The notes: generated from the letters alone by a model not told the origin. Positions 26,773 to 35,169 are shown, counted from the first letter of the stretch. The stretch: DNA of 64,000 nt from Sphingomonas sp. (GCF_017304615.1 NZ_JAFKLZ010000001.1:558001-622000); one strand, 5' to 3'. Numbers and translations: made by a program.

Positions 26773-27692
26773 CGCCCGCGTTGCTGATCCTCGCGCTCGC
26801 CAGCGCCGCGATGATGGGTCTCGCAATCCAGCGTGGCGCGACCTGCATGGTCGCCGCCGTCGACGCGGCCATCATCGAACGGTCATATGGTCGTGCGCTG
26901 GCGCTGGGCGAGGCAGCGCTATGGGTGGGCGGATTGCTCGCCGTTACGCAGCTGGCCGGTGTGTTGACGATGCCGCCCGCACTTTATCGGGCGACCGCGC
27001 TGACCGTAGCCGGCGGCGTGCTGCTCGGTTTCGGCGCGTGGATCAACCGAGCTTGCGTGTTCGGCGCGGTCGCGCGGATCGGGTCGGGGCAATGGGCGTG
27101 GCTTGCAACGCCAGTCGGGTTCTTTCTCGGCTGCCTTATCCCTATCGCGAAACCAGAAGCCACCGGACATCCTGCTCCATTTGCCAATGCCGCGTTGATC
27201 GCGGTGCCATTCGGCGCGCTGGCAGTCTGGCGGCTGGTCGAGGTGGTCCGCGCGCCCGGTGCGCTTGCGCATTTGTGGCATCCGCACCGCGCAACGTTGC
27301 TGATCGCCGTCACCTTCGTGACGACGATGCTGAGCGTGGGTCTGTGGGCTTATACCGATGCGCTCGCGGCGATCGCCAAGGCGATGGACGTGCGTATAGG
27401 GTTGCGCGGCGCGATGGTGGTCGCGTTGCTTGCTGGCTCGATCCTCGGTGGCTGGTTCGCGGGCAAGATCCGCTGGGTGCCACCGACGCTCGACGACGTG
27501 GTGCGCTGCCTGGTCGGGGGTGCGTTGATGGGCGCTGGCGGATTGCTGGTTCCTGGCACCAACGATGGGCTGATCATGGTCGGTTTGCCGCTGCTTCAGC
27601 CCCACGCCTGGATCGCCGTCACCACGATGACGCTGACCATCGCCGCGTTGATCCTGCTCGCGCGGCACGTTCGTCGGCCGGCCGTCGCTTGA
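26769..27692 (+). CDS. YeeE/YedE-family sulfur-compound transporter
   Basis: A 307-residue membrane protein with about nine hydrophobic helices. The paired family motifs are QRGATCMVAAV (C26) and INRACVFGAVARIGSG (C96). In the thiosulfate importer TsuA/YeeE, cysteines at such positions relay the sulfur compound through the membrane. A third motif may be VGGALMGAGGLLVPGTNDG, which lacks the usual cysteine. It is coupled to the exported DUF302 protein, suggesting a two-gene sulfur uptake unit. The substrate, thiosulfate or another sulfane compound, is inferred. Confidence 0.85.
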   Translation: MTPALLILALASAAMMGLAIQRGATCMVAAVDAAIIERSYGRALALGEAALWVGGLLAVTQLAGVLTMPPALYRATALTVAGGVLLGFGAWINRACVFGAVARIGSGQWAWLATPVGFFLGCLIPIAKPEATGHPAPFANAALIAVPFGALAVWRLVEVVRAPGALAHLWHPHRATLLIAVTFVTTMLSVGLWAYTDALAAIAKAMDVRIGLRGAMVVALLAGSILGGWFAGKIRWVPPTLDDVVRCLVGGALMGAGGLLVPGTNDGLIMVGLPLLQPHAWIAVTTMTLTIAALILLARHVRRPAVA

Positions 27693-27774
27693 ACAGCGAC
27701 GGCCGCCGGATTGGCGCCGCATCCTGATCGATGTTAAACTCGTAACTCGCGCACCCGGAGGGGGGAGTGACGCC

Positions 27775-28677
27775 ATGGAAATGCAGCAGGTCCGCTATTT
27801 CGTCTGCCTGGCGCAGACGCTCAACTTCACGCGTGCGGCCGAACAATGCAACGTCAGCCAGCCCGCGCTAACCCGGGCGATCCAGCAGCTCGAACACGAA
27901 CTGGGCGGGCCGCTCTTTCATCGCGAGCGCAATAACACGCACTTGTCCGAACTCGGGCGGATGATGCTGCCTTATCTCGACAGCGTCCACGCCTCGACGC
28001 TCGCCGCCAAGGACGCGGCGAAATCGGCTAGGAAGATCGAGAATGTCACGTTGACGCTGGGAGCGATGTGCACCATCGGGCCTCAGCTTATCGCCGACCT
28101 GATCGTCCGCTTCCAGGCCGAGCATCCCGATGTCGAGGTCAACGTGATCGACGGCGAAGCGAGGGCGATGATCGAGAAACTGGAAAAGGGCGATCTGCAC
28201 CTTAGCATCGTCGGCGTGCCGGATGAGTTGCCCGATACGCTCCACCAGGTGCCGGTGTTCACGGAGCGCTTCGTCATCGTGATTCCACGCTACCATCCCT
28301 GGGCGGAAAAGAACGCCATCCGTGTGGCCGAGCTTAACGGCGAACCGTATGTCGGGCGGACCAATTGCGAAGTGTTCCAGATGGTGACGCAGGACTTCGC
28401 GAGGCGCGGGGTCACGACCAAAAAGGTGTTCAGCTCGCCGCGCGACGAATGGGTGCAGAAGATGATCAAGGCCGGACTAGGCTTCGGCTTCTTCCCCGAA
28501 TATTGCGTGACCGATCCCGACCTCATCGTCCGCCCGCTGATCGAGCCCGAATATTCGCGGACGATATATCTCGCGACGGTGCGCGGGCGGCCGCATTCAC
28601 CGGCGATCGGGGCGTTCGTGCGCGAGGCGCGACGTCACTCCTGGCCGTCGTTCGAACCGCTTTCCTCGCAGGTCTGA
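27775..28677 (+). CDS. LysR-family transcriptional regulator
   Basis: A 300-residue LysR regulator. The N-terminal winged HTH (MQQVRYFVCLAQTLNFTRAAEQCNVSQPALTRAIQQLEHELGG) is standard, and the effector domain runs from about residue 90. The GTTA-N6-TAAC stretch at 27733-27746 may be its own binding site. It lies at the head of the cupin/hydroxybutyrate/bufferin cluster and is the only DNA-binding protein encoded there. The palindromes at 29757 and 33228 contain T-N11-A, the LysR-box pattern, so it is the best candidate regulator of both operons. Its 3' end overlaps the convergent AhpD-like gene by 43 bases. Confidence 0.9.
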   Translation: MEMQQVRYFVCLAQTLNFTRAAEQCNVSQPALTRAIQQLEHELGGPLFHRERNNTHLSELGRMMLPYLDSVHASTLAAKDAAKSARKIENVTLTLGAMCTIGPQLIADLIVRFQAEHPDVEVNVIDGEARAMIEKLEKGDLHLSIVGVPDELPDTLHQVPVFTERFVIVIPRYHPWAEKNAIRVAELNGEPYVGRTNCEVFQMVTQDFARRGVTTKKVFSSPRDEWVQKMIKAGLGFGFFPEYCVTDPDLIVRPLIEPEYSRTIYLATVRGRPHSPAIGAFVREARRHSWPSFEPLSSQV

Positions 28678-29048
28678 CAGTCGGTGATCTCCACGAGCAG
28701 GTCATGGCACCACACGAGCGCGTCGAGTGCGGCCGGGACGCCGGCATGTGCAGCGATCTGAGTCAGCAGTTCGATGATTTCCGACTTGCTCCAACCGAGG
28801 TGAAGTGCCGCGGTGACATGATCGCGTAGCTGCGCGGCAGAGCGGCCCATCGCGGCGCACGCGGCGATCGCGGCGAACTCGCGCAACCGGAGGTCGAGCC
28901 CGGGGCGGGAAAAAACATCACCATAGGCAAAGCCGATGGCAAGGCGGGCGAAATCGGGCGCGACTTCGGCGACCCGGTTGCGGCGGGCATCCAGTTCTGC
29001 CCCGGTCCGGGCCAGCACTTCGAGCCCGACGTGATACGAATCTGTCAC
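28635..29048 (-). CDS. Carboxymuconolactone decarboxylase/AhpD-like protein
   Basis: A 137-residue protein of the carboxymuconolactone decarboxylase fold (PGLDLRLREFAAIAACAAMGRSAAQLRDHVTAALHLGWSKSEIIELLTQIAAHAGVPAAL). The core matches gamma-CMD/AhpD-like members, but the AhpD CxxC pair is absent. A CDLLVEITDCQTCEES-type tail with two cysteines (in DCQTCEE) extends beyond the domain. GTG 29048 follows AGGA with seven-base spacing; the longer form from 29120 lacks a ribosome site. It is downstream of the cupin on the same strand. A role in peroxide or lactone chemistry is possible. Confidence 0.8.
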   Translation of the reverse strand: MTDSYHVGLEVLARTGAELDARRNRVAEVAPDFARLAIGFAYGDVFSRPGLDLRLREFAAIAACAAMGRSAAQLRDHVTAALHLGWSKSEIIELLTQIAAHAGVPAALDALVWCHDLLVEITDCQTCEESGSNDGQE

Positions 29049-29072
29049 AGTGGCGTCCTGAGATAGAAGGAT

Positions 29073-29141
29073 GGCGCGGCGCCCGCATCCTCTCAAGAAA
29101 GGCGCCGCGCCGGGCCGCACCGGATAAGGGAAATCCGGTGC
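29073..29141. repeat. Two strong stem-loops between cupin and AhpD-like genes
   Basis: GGCGCGGCGCC (29073-29083) pairs perfectly with GGCGCCGCGCC (29101-29111), and GCACCGGAT (29117-29125) with ATCCGGTGC (29133-29141). Both lie downstream of the minus-strand cupin and before the AhpD-like gene. Neither has a T run, so they look like processing or attenuation structures rather than a classic terminator. Confidence 0.5.
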
Positions 29142-29164
29142 GACCTATGCGAGCGGCGGAGGAA

Positions 29165-29608
29165 TCAGTCGCGCGCCTTCACGTCGGCCGACAGTAGGAC
29201 CGCCGGCACCTTTCCGGTGTTTTTCCACCAGTGCGAGATGCCGTCGGATTCGCTGGCGACGTCACCAGCGTTGTGAACGATCCCGACCGCGCATGTGTTG
29301 CGAAATTCGGTGATCGATCCTGATACGACGGTGATCAGCGCGGGACGGCCGGCGTGGCTGTGCAGCGGCACGACGCCGCCCGGCTGAACGACGAGGCGAC
29401 GCAGGCGCAGGTCGCGATTGTCGACGTCGATCTCTTTCTTGAGATCGACCGAGCCAATGACGTCGTCAGTGACCTTGACCGGCGCGGTAGGCGCACCAGC
29501 GAGCGGGTTGGCGATGGTCTTGCCGGCAGGGCACGTGCCGGCGAAGGCAGGGGTGCCCGCGAGCATGGCGGCGGTCGCGGCGAATACCGCAGTCCAACGA
29601 ATGTTCAT
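29165..29608 (-). CDS. Secreted cupin-domain protein
   Basis: A 147-residue protein with a clear signal peptide (MNIRWTAVFAATAAMLAGTPAFAG) and a single cupin domain. VQPGGVVPLHSHAGRPALITVVSGSITEF supplies the first cupin motif with two histidines, and GDVASESDGISHWWKN the second. It is probably periplasmic and metal-binding. AAGGA eight bases before ATG 29608 fixes the start. It is divergent from the hydroxybutyrate dehydrogenase operon, so the region 29609-29841 probably controls both. Confidence 0.85.
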   Translation of the reverse strand: MNIRWTAVFAATAAMLAGTPAFAGTCPAGKTIANPLAGAPTAPVKVTDDVIGSVDLKKEIDVDNRDLRLRRLVVQPGGVVPLHSHAGRPALITVVSGSITEFRNTCAVGIVHNAGDVASESDGISHWWKNTGKVPAVLLSADVKARD

Positions 29609-29638
29609 GATGTCAGTCCTTTGCATTGAGTGAAATCG

Positions 29639-29711
29639 CGTCACGGGCGGCAGCACTGCCGGGACCGGGTTAGGGCTGGGGAATGCCCGGAACGGGCCAC
29701 CGCCCGTGACG
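29639..29711. repeat. Perfect 12-bp inverted repeat with 49-base spacer
   Basis: CGTCACGGGCGG (29639-29650) is repeated in inverted form as CCGCCCGTGACG (29700-29711) inside the divergent promoter region of the cupin and hydroxybutyrate dehydrogenase genes. It could loop the DNA between two regulator dimers or fold as a long stem in the cupin leader RNA. Confidence 0.45.
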
Positions 29712-29756
29712 ATGTTGAGATATGGGAGACTGCAGGGCGGGGACATTCGATTGACC

Positions 29757-29771
29757 GCATGGTTTCCATGC
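29757..29771. promoter_or_regulatory. Palindrome GCATGG-TTT-CCATGC upstream of hydroxybutyrate dehydrogenase operon
   Basis: GCATGGTTTCCATGC is a perfect 6-bp inverted repeat around TTT, about 70 bases before the dehydrogenase ATG. The reverse complement of 33228-33242, upstream of the bufferin operon, differs at one base (GCATGGTTTCGATGC). With the flanking A it contains T-N11-A as in LysR boxes, and a LysR gene heads the cluster. Confidence 0.55.
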
Positions 29772-29841
29772 ACGACCGGCATTTCAGTCATCGCGCGCGC
29801 ATCGGCATCCTGGGAACAGTCAAATTCCAAGGAGACCCACG

Positions 29842-30663
29842 ATGACCGTTCAGCCGATGGCCGAACTCAAACAGGCCGGACCTCTTACCGGCCGTGTCGC
29901 GATCATCACCGGATCGACCAGCGGCATCGGCCTCGGTATCGCCCATGCGCTTGCCGAAGCCGGCGCGGACATCGTGATCAACGGCCTCGGCGATGCTGTA
30001 GCGATCGAAGCGAAGCGCACCGAGCTCGCCGAAACGCATCGCGTCCGTGTCGCCTATAACGGCGCGAACCTGATGGACCCGGCCGGAGCAGTCGCGATGG
30101 TCGAGGCTGTGATTGCGGCGTTCGGTCGGATCGACATCCTGGTCAACAATGCGGGGATCCAATTCGTCAGCCCGATCGAGGATTTTCCGGCGGAGAAATG
30201 GGAGGCGATCATCGCGCTCAACCTGTCGGCGGCGTTCCACGCGATCCGAACGGCGTTCGCGCCGATGAAGGCCGCAGGTTGGGGCAGGATCATCAACATT
30301 GCCTCGGCGCACGGCCTCGTCGCCTCGCCGTTCAAGAGCGCCTATGTCGCCGCCAAGCACGGCATCGTCGGCCTGACCAAGACGGTCGCCTTGGAAGGTG
30401 CGAAGTTCGGCGTCACCTGCAACGCGATCTGTCCCGGCTATGTATGGACGCCGTTGGTCGAGGGGCAGATCGAGGACACCGCCAAGGCCCGCGGCATCAG
30501 CCGCGAGGACGTGATCGAGAACGTCCTGCTCGCCGCACAGCCGAGCAAGCAGTTCGCGACGGTCGAGGAACTTGGCGCGCTTGCGGTTTTCCTCTGTTCC
30601 AAGGGCGGTCGGTCGATCACCGGAACCGCGTTGCCGGTCGACGGCGGGTGGGTGGCGCAATGA
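29842..30663 (+). CDS. bdhA: 3-hydroxybutyrate dehydrogenase (SDR family)
   Basis: A 273-residue short-chain dehydrogenase predicted to interconvert (R)-3-hydroxybutyrate and acetoacetate with NAD. GSTSGIGLGIA is the cofactor loop and NNAG follows. The catalytic Ser-Tyr-Lys appear in NIASAHGLVASPFKSAYVAAKHG, and CPGYVWTPLVEGQI is typical of bacterial hydroxybutyrate dehydrogenases. CAAGGAGA precedes the ATG. It is the first gene of a coupled operon continuing with a 54-residue protein, NDH-2 and a patatin-like hydrolase, consistent with polyhydroxybutyrate or ketone-body oxidation feeding the respiratory chain. Confidence 0.88.
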   Translation: MTVQPMAELKQAGPLTGRVAIITGSTSGIGLGIAHALAEAGADIVINGLGDAVAIEAKRTELAETHRVRVAYNGANLMDPAGAVAMVEAVIAAFGRIDILVNNAGIQFVSPIEDFPAEKWEAIIALNLSAAFHAIRTAFAPMKAAGWGRIINIASAHGLVASPFKSAYVAAKHGIVGLTKTVALEGAKFGVTCNAICPGYVWTPLVEGQIEDTAKARGISREDVIENVLLAAQPSKQFATVEELGALAVFLCSKGGRSITGTALPVDGGWVAQ

Positions 30664-30824
30664 GCGCGCATTTGCCCCGTGCGCGTGAGAAGGAGTGCGC
30701 GCTGCGCCCGGACCTCGCCGCTTATTATGCCTTACGTCGCGTCCACCCAGATCGGCTCGACCGCGTCGACGCGCCGACGCTCGGCGTGCTCGCCGAACTC
30801 GCGCGCCACGGGAGGCCGTGGTGA
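30660..30824 (+). CDS. Small uncharacterised protein (54 residues)
   Basis: A 54-codon frame starting in an ATGA overlap with the dehydrogenase stop and ending in a GTGA overlap with the NDH-2 start, so both junctions fit translational coupling. The protein is charged and soluble (LPRAREKECALRPDLAAYYALRRVHPD, ending in GRPW), with no signal peptide or membrane segment. I do not recognise a family. The exact packing between two real genes is the main evidence that it is translated. Confidence 0.5.
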   Translation: MSAHLPRAREKECALRPDLAAYYALRRVHPDRLDRVDAPTLGVLAELARHGRPW

Positions 30825-32086
30825 ACCGCCAGAGCGTCGTGATTGTCGGTGCGGGGTTCGGCGGGCTCTCCGCCGCACGCGCCCTGGCGCGCGCAAACGT
30901 CGATGTGACGTTGATCGACCGCCGCAACCATCACCTGTTCCAGCCTTTGCTCTACCAGGTCGCGACTGCGGGCCTGTCGCCCGCCGACATCGCCGCGCCG
31001 ATCCGCTCGATCCTGCGCGGGCAGAAGAATGTCCGCGTCGTGCTCGACACCGTAATCGGCATCGATCGCGAGGGGCGTCGCGTGATCCTCGATGAGGGGC
31101 GTCCAATTGCTTACGACCAGTTGGTCCTCGCGACAGGCGCACGCCACAGCTATTTCGGGCGGGACGATTGGGCGCGACATGCGCCCGGCATAAAGACGAT
31201 CGACGACGCGACCGCGGTGCGCCGCAAGGTGCTGCTCGCGCTGGAGCGGGCCGAGAGTGAAACCGATCCCGACCGGCGCCAGGCGCTGCTCACCTTTGCG
31301 GTGATCGGAGGTGGCCCGACCGGAGTCGAGATGGCGGGGGCCATCGCGGAACTCGCCCGCCGCTCGGTGTCGCGCGATTTCCGCAGCATCACCCCGCATT
31401 GCTCGCGAGTATTGCTGATCGAAGCGGGCCCGCGATTGCTCGGCGCATTCCCGGAAAGGCTGGCCGGCAAGGCCCGCGTTGCAATCGAGGAAATCGGCGT
31501 CACGGTGCTCGCGGGCAAGCCGGTCTCTACGATCACCGACCATTACCTGGATGTCGGCGGCATCCGCATCCATACCGATACGGTTATCTGGGCGGCGGGC
31601 GTGCAGGCATCGCCAGCCGCCGCGTGGCTCGATGCGCTCGCCGACCGCGCTGGGCGATTGGTGGTCAGACCCGACCTTACGGTGCCCGGCTACCCGGAGA
31701 TCTTCGCGATCGGCGACACCGCCTCGTTCAAAAAGCCGGACGGTCATCATCTGCCCGGCGTCGCCCCGGTCGCCAAACAGCAGGGCAAGCATGTTGCGCG
31801 CATGATCGCGAGCGGTCGCCGCATGCCATTCCGCTATCGCGACTTTGGCAGCCTGGCGACGATCGGGCGGCATAGAGCGGTGATCCATTATGGTCACCTG
31901 AAGTTGTCGGGGACGCTTGCCTGGCTGCTGTGGTGCACCGCGCACATCTTCTTCCTCGCGGGCTATCGCAACCGGTTGATCGTCGGCGCGAACTGGCTGT
32001 GGAACTACCTGACCTTCGAACGCGGCGCGCGCCTGATCACCGGCGACGCAAACCCAACCAATGGAGATAAGACATGGGCCGCTTGA
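30821..32086 (+). CDS. ndh: Type II NADH:quinone oxidoreductase (NDH-2)
   Basis: A 421-residue FAD-dependent oxidoreductase. VVIVGAGFGGLSAARAL binds FAD, VIGGGPTGVEMAGAIAELA binds NADH, and FAIGDTASF closes the FAD site. The C-terminal amphipathic region (LAWLLWCTAHIFFLAGYRNRLIVGANWLWNYL) is the NDH-2 membrane anchor. It oxidises NADH to reduce quinone without proton pumping, on the inner face of the membrane. GTG 30821 follows GGGAGG by five bases. In this operon it could recycle NADH made by hydroxybutyrate oxidation. Confidence 0.88.
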   Translation: MNRQSVVIVGAGFGGLSAARALARANVDVTLIDRRNHHLFQPLLYQVATAGLSPADIAAPIRSILRGQKNVRVVLDTVIGIDREGRRVILDEGRPIAYDQLVLATGARHSYFGRDDWARHAPGIKTIDDATAVRRKVLLALERAESETDPDRRQALLTFAVIGGGPTGVEMAGAIAELARRSVSRDFRSITPHCSRVLLIEAGPRLLGAFPERLAGKARVAIEEIGVTVLAGKPVSTITDHYLDVGGIRIHTDTVIWAAGVQASPAAAWLDALADRAGRLVVRPDLTVPGYPEIFAIGDTASFKKPDGHHLPGVAPVAKQQGKHVARMIASGRRMPFRYRDFGSLATIGRHRAVIHYGHLKLSGTLAWLLWCTAHIFFLAGYRNRLIVGANWLWNYLTFERGARLITGDANPTNGDKTWAA

Positions 32087-33219
32087 GCCTTCACGACGAG
32101 TTGCGCGCACACGGCCAGCAAGTGCTGGTGCTGCAGGGCGGCGGCGCCCTGGGCGCCTATCAGGTCGGTGTCTATCAGGCATTGCATGAGGCCGGGGTCG
32201 AACCCGATTGGGTGATCGGCACGTCGATCGGTGCGATCAACGCCGGGATCATCGCGGGCAGCAAGCCAGGCGAGCGGCTCGAACGGCTGACGGAATTCTG
32301 GAAGCGCGTCGAGCACGGCCATTTCTTCGAAGACGTCATGCCGACCCAGATCGCCAGCGTCTGGCGCAACATGGCGACGATCATGGGCGGCCTGCCGGCG
32401 TTCTTCACGCCCAACCTGCCCGCGTTCGGCAGCCCGCACGCGACGCTCGGCGCCGAGGGCGCGGGGTACTATTCGGTCGACCCGATGCGCGAGACGCTTA
32501 GCGACCTGATCGATTTCGATCAGGTCAATGACGGCGCGGTCCGTCTGACAGTCGGCGCGTCGCGCGTGACGTCGAGCGAAATGGTTTATTTCGATTCGCG
32601 CGACATGCCGCTCGACCTGCGCCACGTCATGGCGTCGGGTGCGCTGCCGCCCGCTTTCCCGGCGGTGCGGATCGACGGCGAACTTTATTGGGATGGCGGC
32701 ATCCTGTCGAACACGCCGGTCGAGGTGGTGTTCGACGACAATCCACGCCGCGATTCGATGGTCTATGCCGTCCATATCTGGAACCCGCACGGTGCCGAAC
32801 CCGAGACGATCTGGGAGGTGATGAACCGCCAGAAGGACGTCCAATATTCGAGCCGCGCCGGCAGCCACATCAAGCGCCAGCGCCAGCTCCACCGCCTGCG
32901 TCACGTCATCACCGAATTGTCTGCGATGATCCCGTCCGACCAGCGCCAGACGCCCGAGGTCTCCGAGCTTGCAGCGTATGGCTGCCCGACGCGGATGCAC
33001 GTCATCCGCCTGCTGGCCCCCGCGCTCGATTGCGAGGATCACAGCAAGGATATCGATTTCAGCCCGTCGGGTATCCGCGCGCGTTGGGACGCGGGCTACG
33101 CCGACACGATGCGTACGCTGGAGACCGCACCGTGGCGCGATCCGGTCGATCCGCTCGAAGGATTCGTCCTGCACGAGGCGATGGGCGGCGAGATGGTGCG
33201 CACGTCCGCCGCGGGCTGA
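32074..33219 (+). CDS. Patatin-like phospholipase family protein (with C-terminal DUF3734-like region)
   Basis: A 381-residue patatin-domain hydrolase. GGGALGAYQVGVYQAL forms the oxyanion loop, S51 in GTSIG is the nucleophile, and D207 in WDGGILSNTP completes the Ser-Asp dyad. The last 110 residues (QYSSRAGSHIKRQRQLHRLRHVI, MHVIRLL) resemble the DUF3734 tail of proteins encoded beside hydroxybutyrate dehydrogenases in other alphaproteobacteria. No signal peptide is seen. A role in lipid or intracellular polyhydroxybutyrate turnover fits the operon but is unproven. Its start overlaps the NDH-2 end by 13 bases. Confidence 0.85.
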   Translation: MGRLSLHDELRAHGQQVLVLQGGGALGAYQVGVYQALHEAGVEPDWVIGTSIGAINAGIIAGSKPGERLERLTEFWKRVEHGHFFEDVMPTQIASVWRNMATIMGGLPAFFTPNLPAFGSPHATLGAEGAGYYSVDPMRETLSDLIDFDQVNDGAVRLTVGASRVTSSEMVYFDSRDMPLDLRHVMASGALPPAFPAVRIDGELYWDGGILSNTPVEVVFDDNPRRDSMVYAVHIWNPHGAEPETIWEVMNRQKDVQYSSRAGSHIKRQRQLHRLRHVITELSAMIPSDQRQTPEVSELAAYGCPTRMHVIRLLAPALDCEDHSKDIDFSPSGIRARWDAGYADTMRTLETAPWRDPVDPLEGFVLHEAMGGEMVRTSAAG

Positions 33220-33227
33220 CGCTCCAT

Positions 33228-33242
33228 GCATCGAAACCATGC
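33228..33242. promoter_or_regulatory. Palindrome GCATCGAAACCATGC upstream of the bufferin operon
   Basis: TGCAT-CGAAACC-ATGCA occupies 33227-33243, about 85 bases before the bufferin precursor ATG and just after the patatin gene. It matches the 29757-29771 palindrome at 14 of 15 positions in the opposite orientation. This gives the bufferin operon a likely promoter of its own under the same regulator. Confidence 0.55.
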
Positions 33243-33326
33243 ATTCCCGGTAGCGGACGCGACCGATCATTTTGGTGAGAGTCCCGTCGCACCCCCGGTG
33301 CCTCGAATCTCTTGAAAGGAAGCAAC

Positions 33327-33602
33327 ATGAAGACCGTCAATCTCGCCCTCACTGCCACCGTGCTGACCGCGCTCGGCTCGGCCGCCGCCCAAGCTGGGCC
33401 GGTCGCTGCGCAGCCCAACAAGGACAAGTGCTACGGTATCAGCCTGGCGGGCAAGAACGACTGCAAGGCGGGCGCGGGCACCAGCTGCGCGGGCACCAGC
33501 CGCATCAACTATCAGCGCGATGCCTGGAAGTATGTCGCCAAGGGCACCTGCGCGAAGATCAAGACGCCCAAGGGCTACGGCTCGCTGACCCCCAAGGCGT
33601 AA
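33327..33602 (+). CDS. bufA1: BufA1-like bufferin precursor (DUF2282)
   Basis: A 91-residue DUF2282 protein: signal peptide (about residues 1-23, ending AAAQA) and a mature part with four conserved cysteines, C35 (DKCYGI), C46 (KNDCKAG), C54 (TSCAGTS) and C75 (KGTCAKI). Members of this family are bufferins, ribosomally made and post-translationally modified peptides that sequester copper in the periplasm; their cysteines are converted by a DUF692 enzyme. AAAGGA precedes ATG 33327. The DUF692, DUF2063 and DoxX genes follow immediately, giving the complete operon order known from Caulobacter. Confidence 0.88.
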   Translation: MKTVNLALTATVLTALGSAAAQAGPVAAQPNKDKCYGISLAGKNDCKAGAGTSCAGTSRINYQRDAWKYVAKGTCAKIKTPKGYGSLTPKA

Positions 33603-33606
33603 GCCC

Positions 33607-34440
33607 ATGACCCGTCCGACCGCTGGCGTGGCGTTCAAGCCCCAACATTTCGATGAGGCAATCGCCGCGTCGGCGGCCGGATTGTGGTTCGAGGTGCATG
33701 CCGAGAATTATATGGTCGCAGGCGGACCGCGCCTCGCGATGCTCCACGCCTTGCGCGAAGCGCGGCCGCTATCGCTCCACGGAGTCGGCCTATCGATCGG
33801 CGGCGCAGACCGCCCTGATCCCGCGCACCTCAAGGCGCTTGCGGACCTGGTCGACCGGTTCGACCCGTTCCTCGTGTCCGAACATCTCGCCTGGTCGCGG
33901 GTCGGGTCGCGTTGCCTGCCCGATCTGTTACCGGTGCCGCGGACGGGCGAGGCACTCGCAATAGTCACGCGCAACATCGACATCGTCCACGAAACGCTCG
34001 GTCGCCGCATCCTGATCGAAAACCCAGCGCACTATGCCGCGTTCGACGCGATGTGGAGCGAACCCGATTTCCTTGGTGAGATTGTCCGTCGCACCGGTTG
34101 CGGGTTGCTGATCGACGTGAACAACGTTGCGGTCGCGGCCAACAACCTTGGCTACGACCCGGGCCGCTATCTCGCTCAACTGCCGCACGACGCGATCGGC
34201 GAAATCCATGTGGCCGGGCACAGCGATGACCCGATGCTCGGCGCACACCTGCTGATCGACAGCCACGACGCGCCCGTGTCCGAAACGGTGTGGGGGCTGC
34301 TCGCCGAACTGCTCGACCACACGGGCGAGCGTCCCGTGCTGCTCGAACGCGACGGCAACGTCCCGGACTTCGCCGACCTTATGGCCGAGCGCGACCGCGC
34401 CGCTGCGATCCTCGCTCGAAAGGAACTATGCCATGCCTGA
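33607..34440 (+). CDS. bufB: DUF692 multinuclear iron oxidase (MNIO), bufferin-maturing enzyme
   Basis: A 277-residue TIM-barrel DUF692 protein. Metal-ligand candidates are visible in EVHAENYM, LHGVGLSIGG, SEHLAW, LIENPAHY, LIDVNNVAV and EIHVAGHS, the His/Asp/Glu pattern of enzymes that modify peptide cysteines using several non-heme irons. Its substrate is predicted to be the upstream precursor. It starts four bases after the precursor stop and overlaps the DUF2063 partner by eight bases. It acts in the cytoplasm before export of the peptide. Confidence 0.9.
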   Translation: MTRPTAGVAFKPQHFDEAIAASAAGLWFEVHAENYMVAGGPRLAMLHALREARPLSLHGVGLSIGGADRPDPAHLKALADLVDRFDPFLVSEHLAWSRVGSRCLPDLLPVPRTGEALAIVTRNIDIVHETLGRRILIENPAHYAAFDAMWSEPDFLGEIVRRTGCGLLIDVNNVAVAANNLGYDPGRYLAQLPHDAIGEIHVAGHSDDPMLGAHLLIDSHDAPVSETVWGLLAELLDHTGERPVLLERDGNVPDFADLMAERDRAAAILARKELCHA

Positions 34441-35167
34441 TCTTGCCACCTATCAGCGCCAGTTCGTCGAGACGATCGACGGCAAGCGGCATGGCGACCC
34501 GATCCTCGGCGTCTATCGCAACACGTCGGTCAAGGGCGCGATCGACGCGCTCGCCGACAATTACCAGACCGTTTTGATGGTCGTGGGCGAAAGCACGTTC
34601 GTCGCGCTGGCGATCGACTTCGTCGCCGACTGTCCGCCCGACAGCCCGGTGCTTGCCGCTTATGGAGCGGGGTTCGCCGACTGGCTCGAAATGCAGGGGA
34701 TCGGCCGGACGCTGCCCTATTTGTCGGGTATCGCGCAAATCGACCGGCTGCGTGTCGAATCGCACCTGGCCGCCGATGGCGACGTGCTCGACCCACTACA
34801 GCTTACCTCGGTATCGGCCGAGCAATGGTCGGCGAGCGCCGCGGTCCTTCATCCCGCCACGCGTTTCGGCTGGTTTGCCGTGCCCGCGCCGTCGATCTGG
34901 CTCGCCCACCTTGACCCGCATGCCGCCGAAATCGCGCCCGAATGGCGTGCAGAGGGTATGCTCCTCACGCGTCGCGAGGGCGCGGTGATCGGCCAGCGGA
35001 TCGGCGCGGCGGAGCACCGCATCCTGTTCGGCCTGCGCATCGGTGAGACGATCAGCCAGGCCGCGACCGCGGCCGCCGGCCTCTACCCACACGCCGACAT
35101 TACCGGCGCGTTTCGCGACATCCTCGCCTCCTGCGCGCTTTCCAGCCTCAAGACCAAGGGATTCTGA
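34433..35167 (+). CDS. bufC: DUF2063 partner protein of the bufferin system
   Basis: A 244-residue DUF2063 protein. The N-terminal DNA-binding-like/partner domain reads [41 protein letters not shown]. In related systems it delivers the precursor peptide to the DUF692 enzyme. The overlap with the DUF692 gene indicates equal production of the two partners. No signal peptide is seen, consistent with a cytoplasmic complex. Confidence 0.87.
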   Translation: MPDLATYQRQFVETIDGKRHGDPILGVYRNTSVKGAIDALADNYQTVLMVVGESTFVALAIDFVADCPPDSPVLAAYGAGFADWLEMQGIGRTLPYLSGIAQIDRLRVESHLAADGDVLDPLQLTSVSAEQWSASAAVLHPATRFGWFAVPAPSIWLAHLDPHAAEIAPEWRAEGMLLTRREGAVIGQRIGAAEHRILFGLRIGETISQAATAAAGLYPHADITGAFRDILASCALSSLKTKGF

Positions 35168-35169
35168 CC

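Noticed and set aside
33223-33244. CCATGCAT direct repeats as part of a repeat array
   Set aside because: Only two copies exist and they form the palindromic operator described at 33228. No array of repeats or spacers is present.
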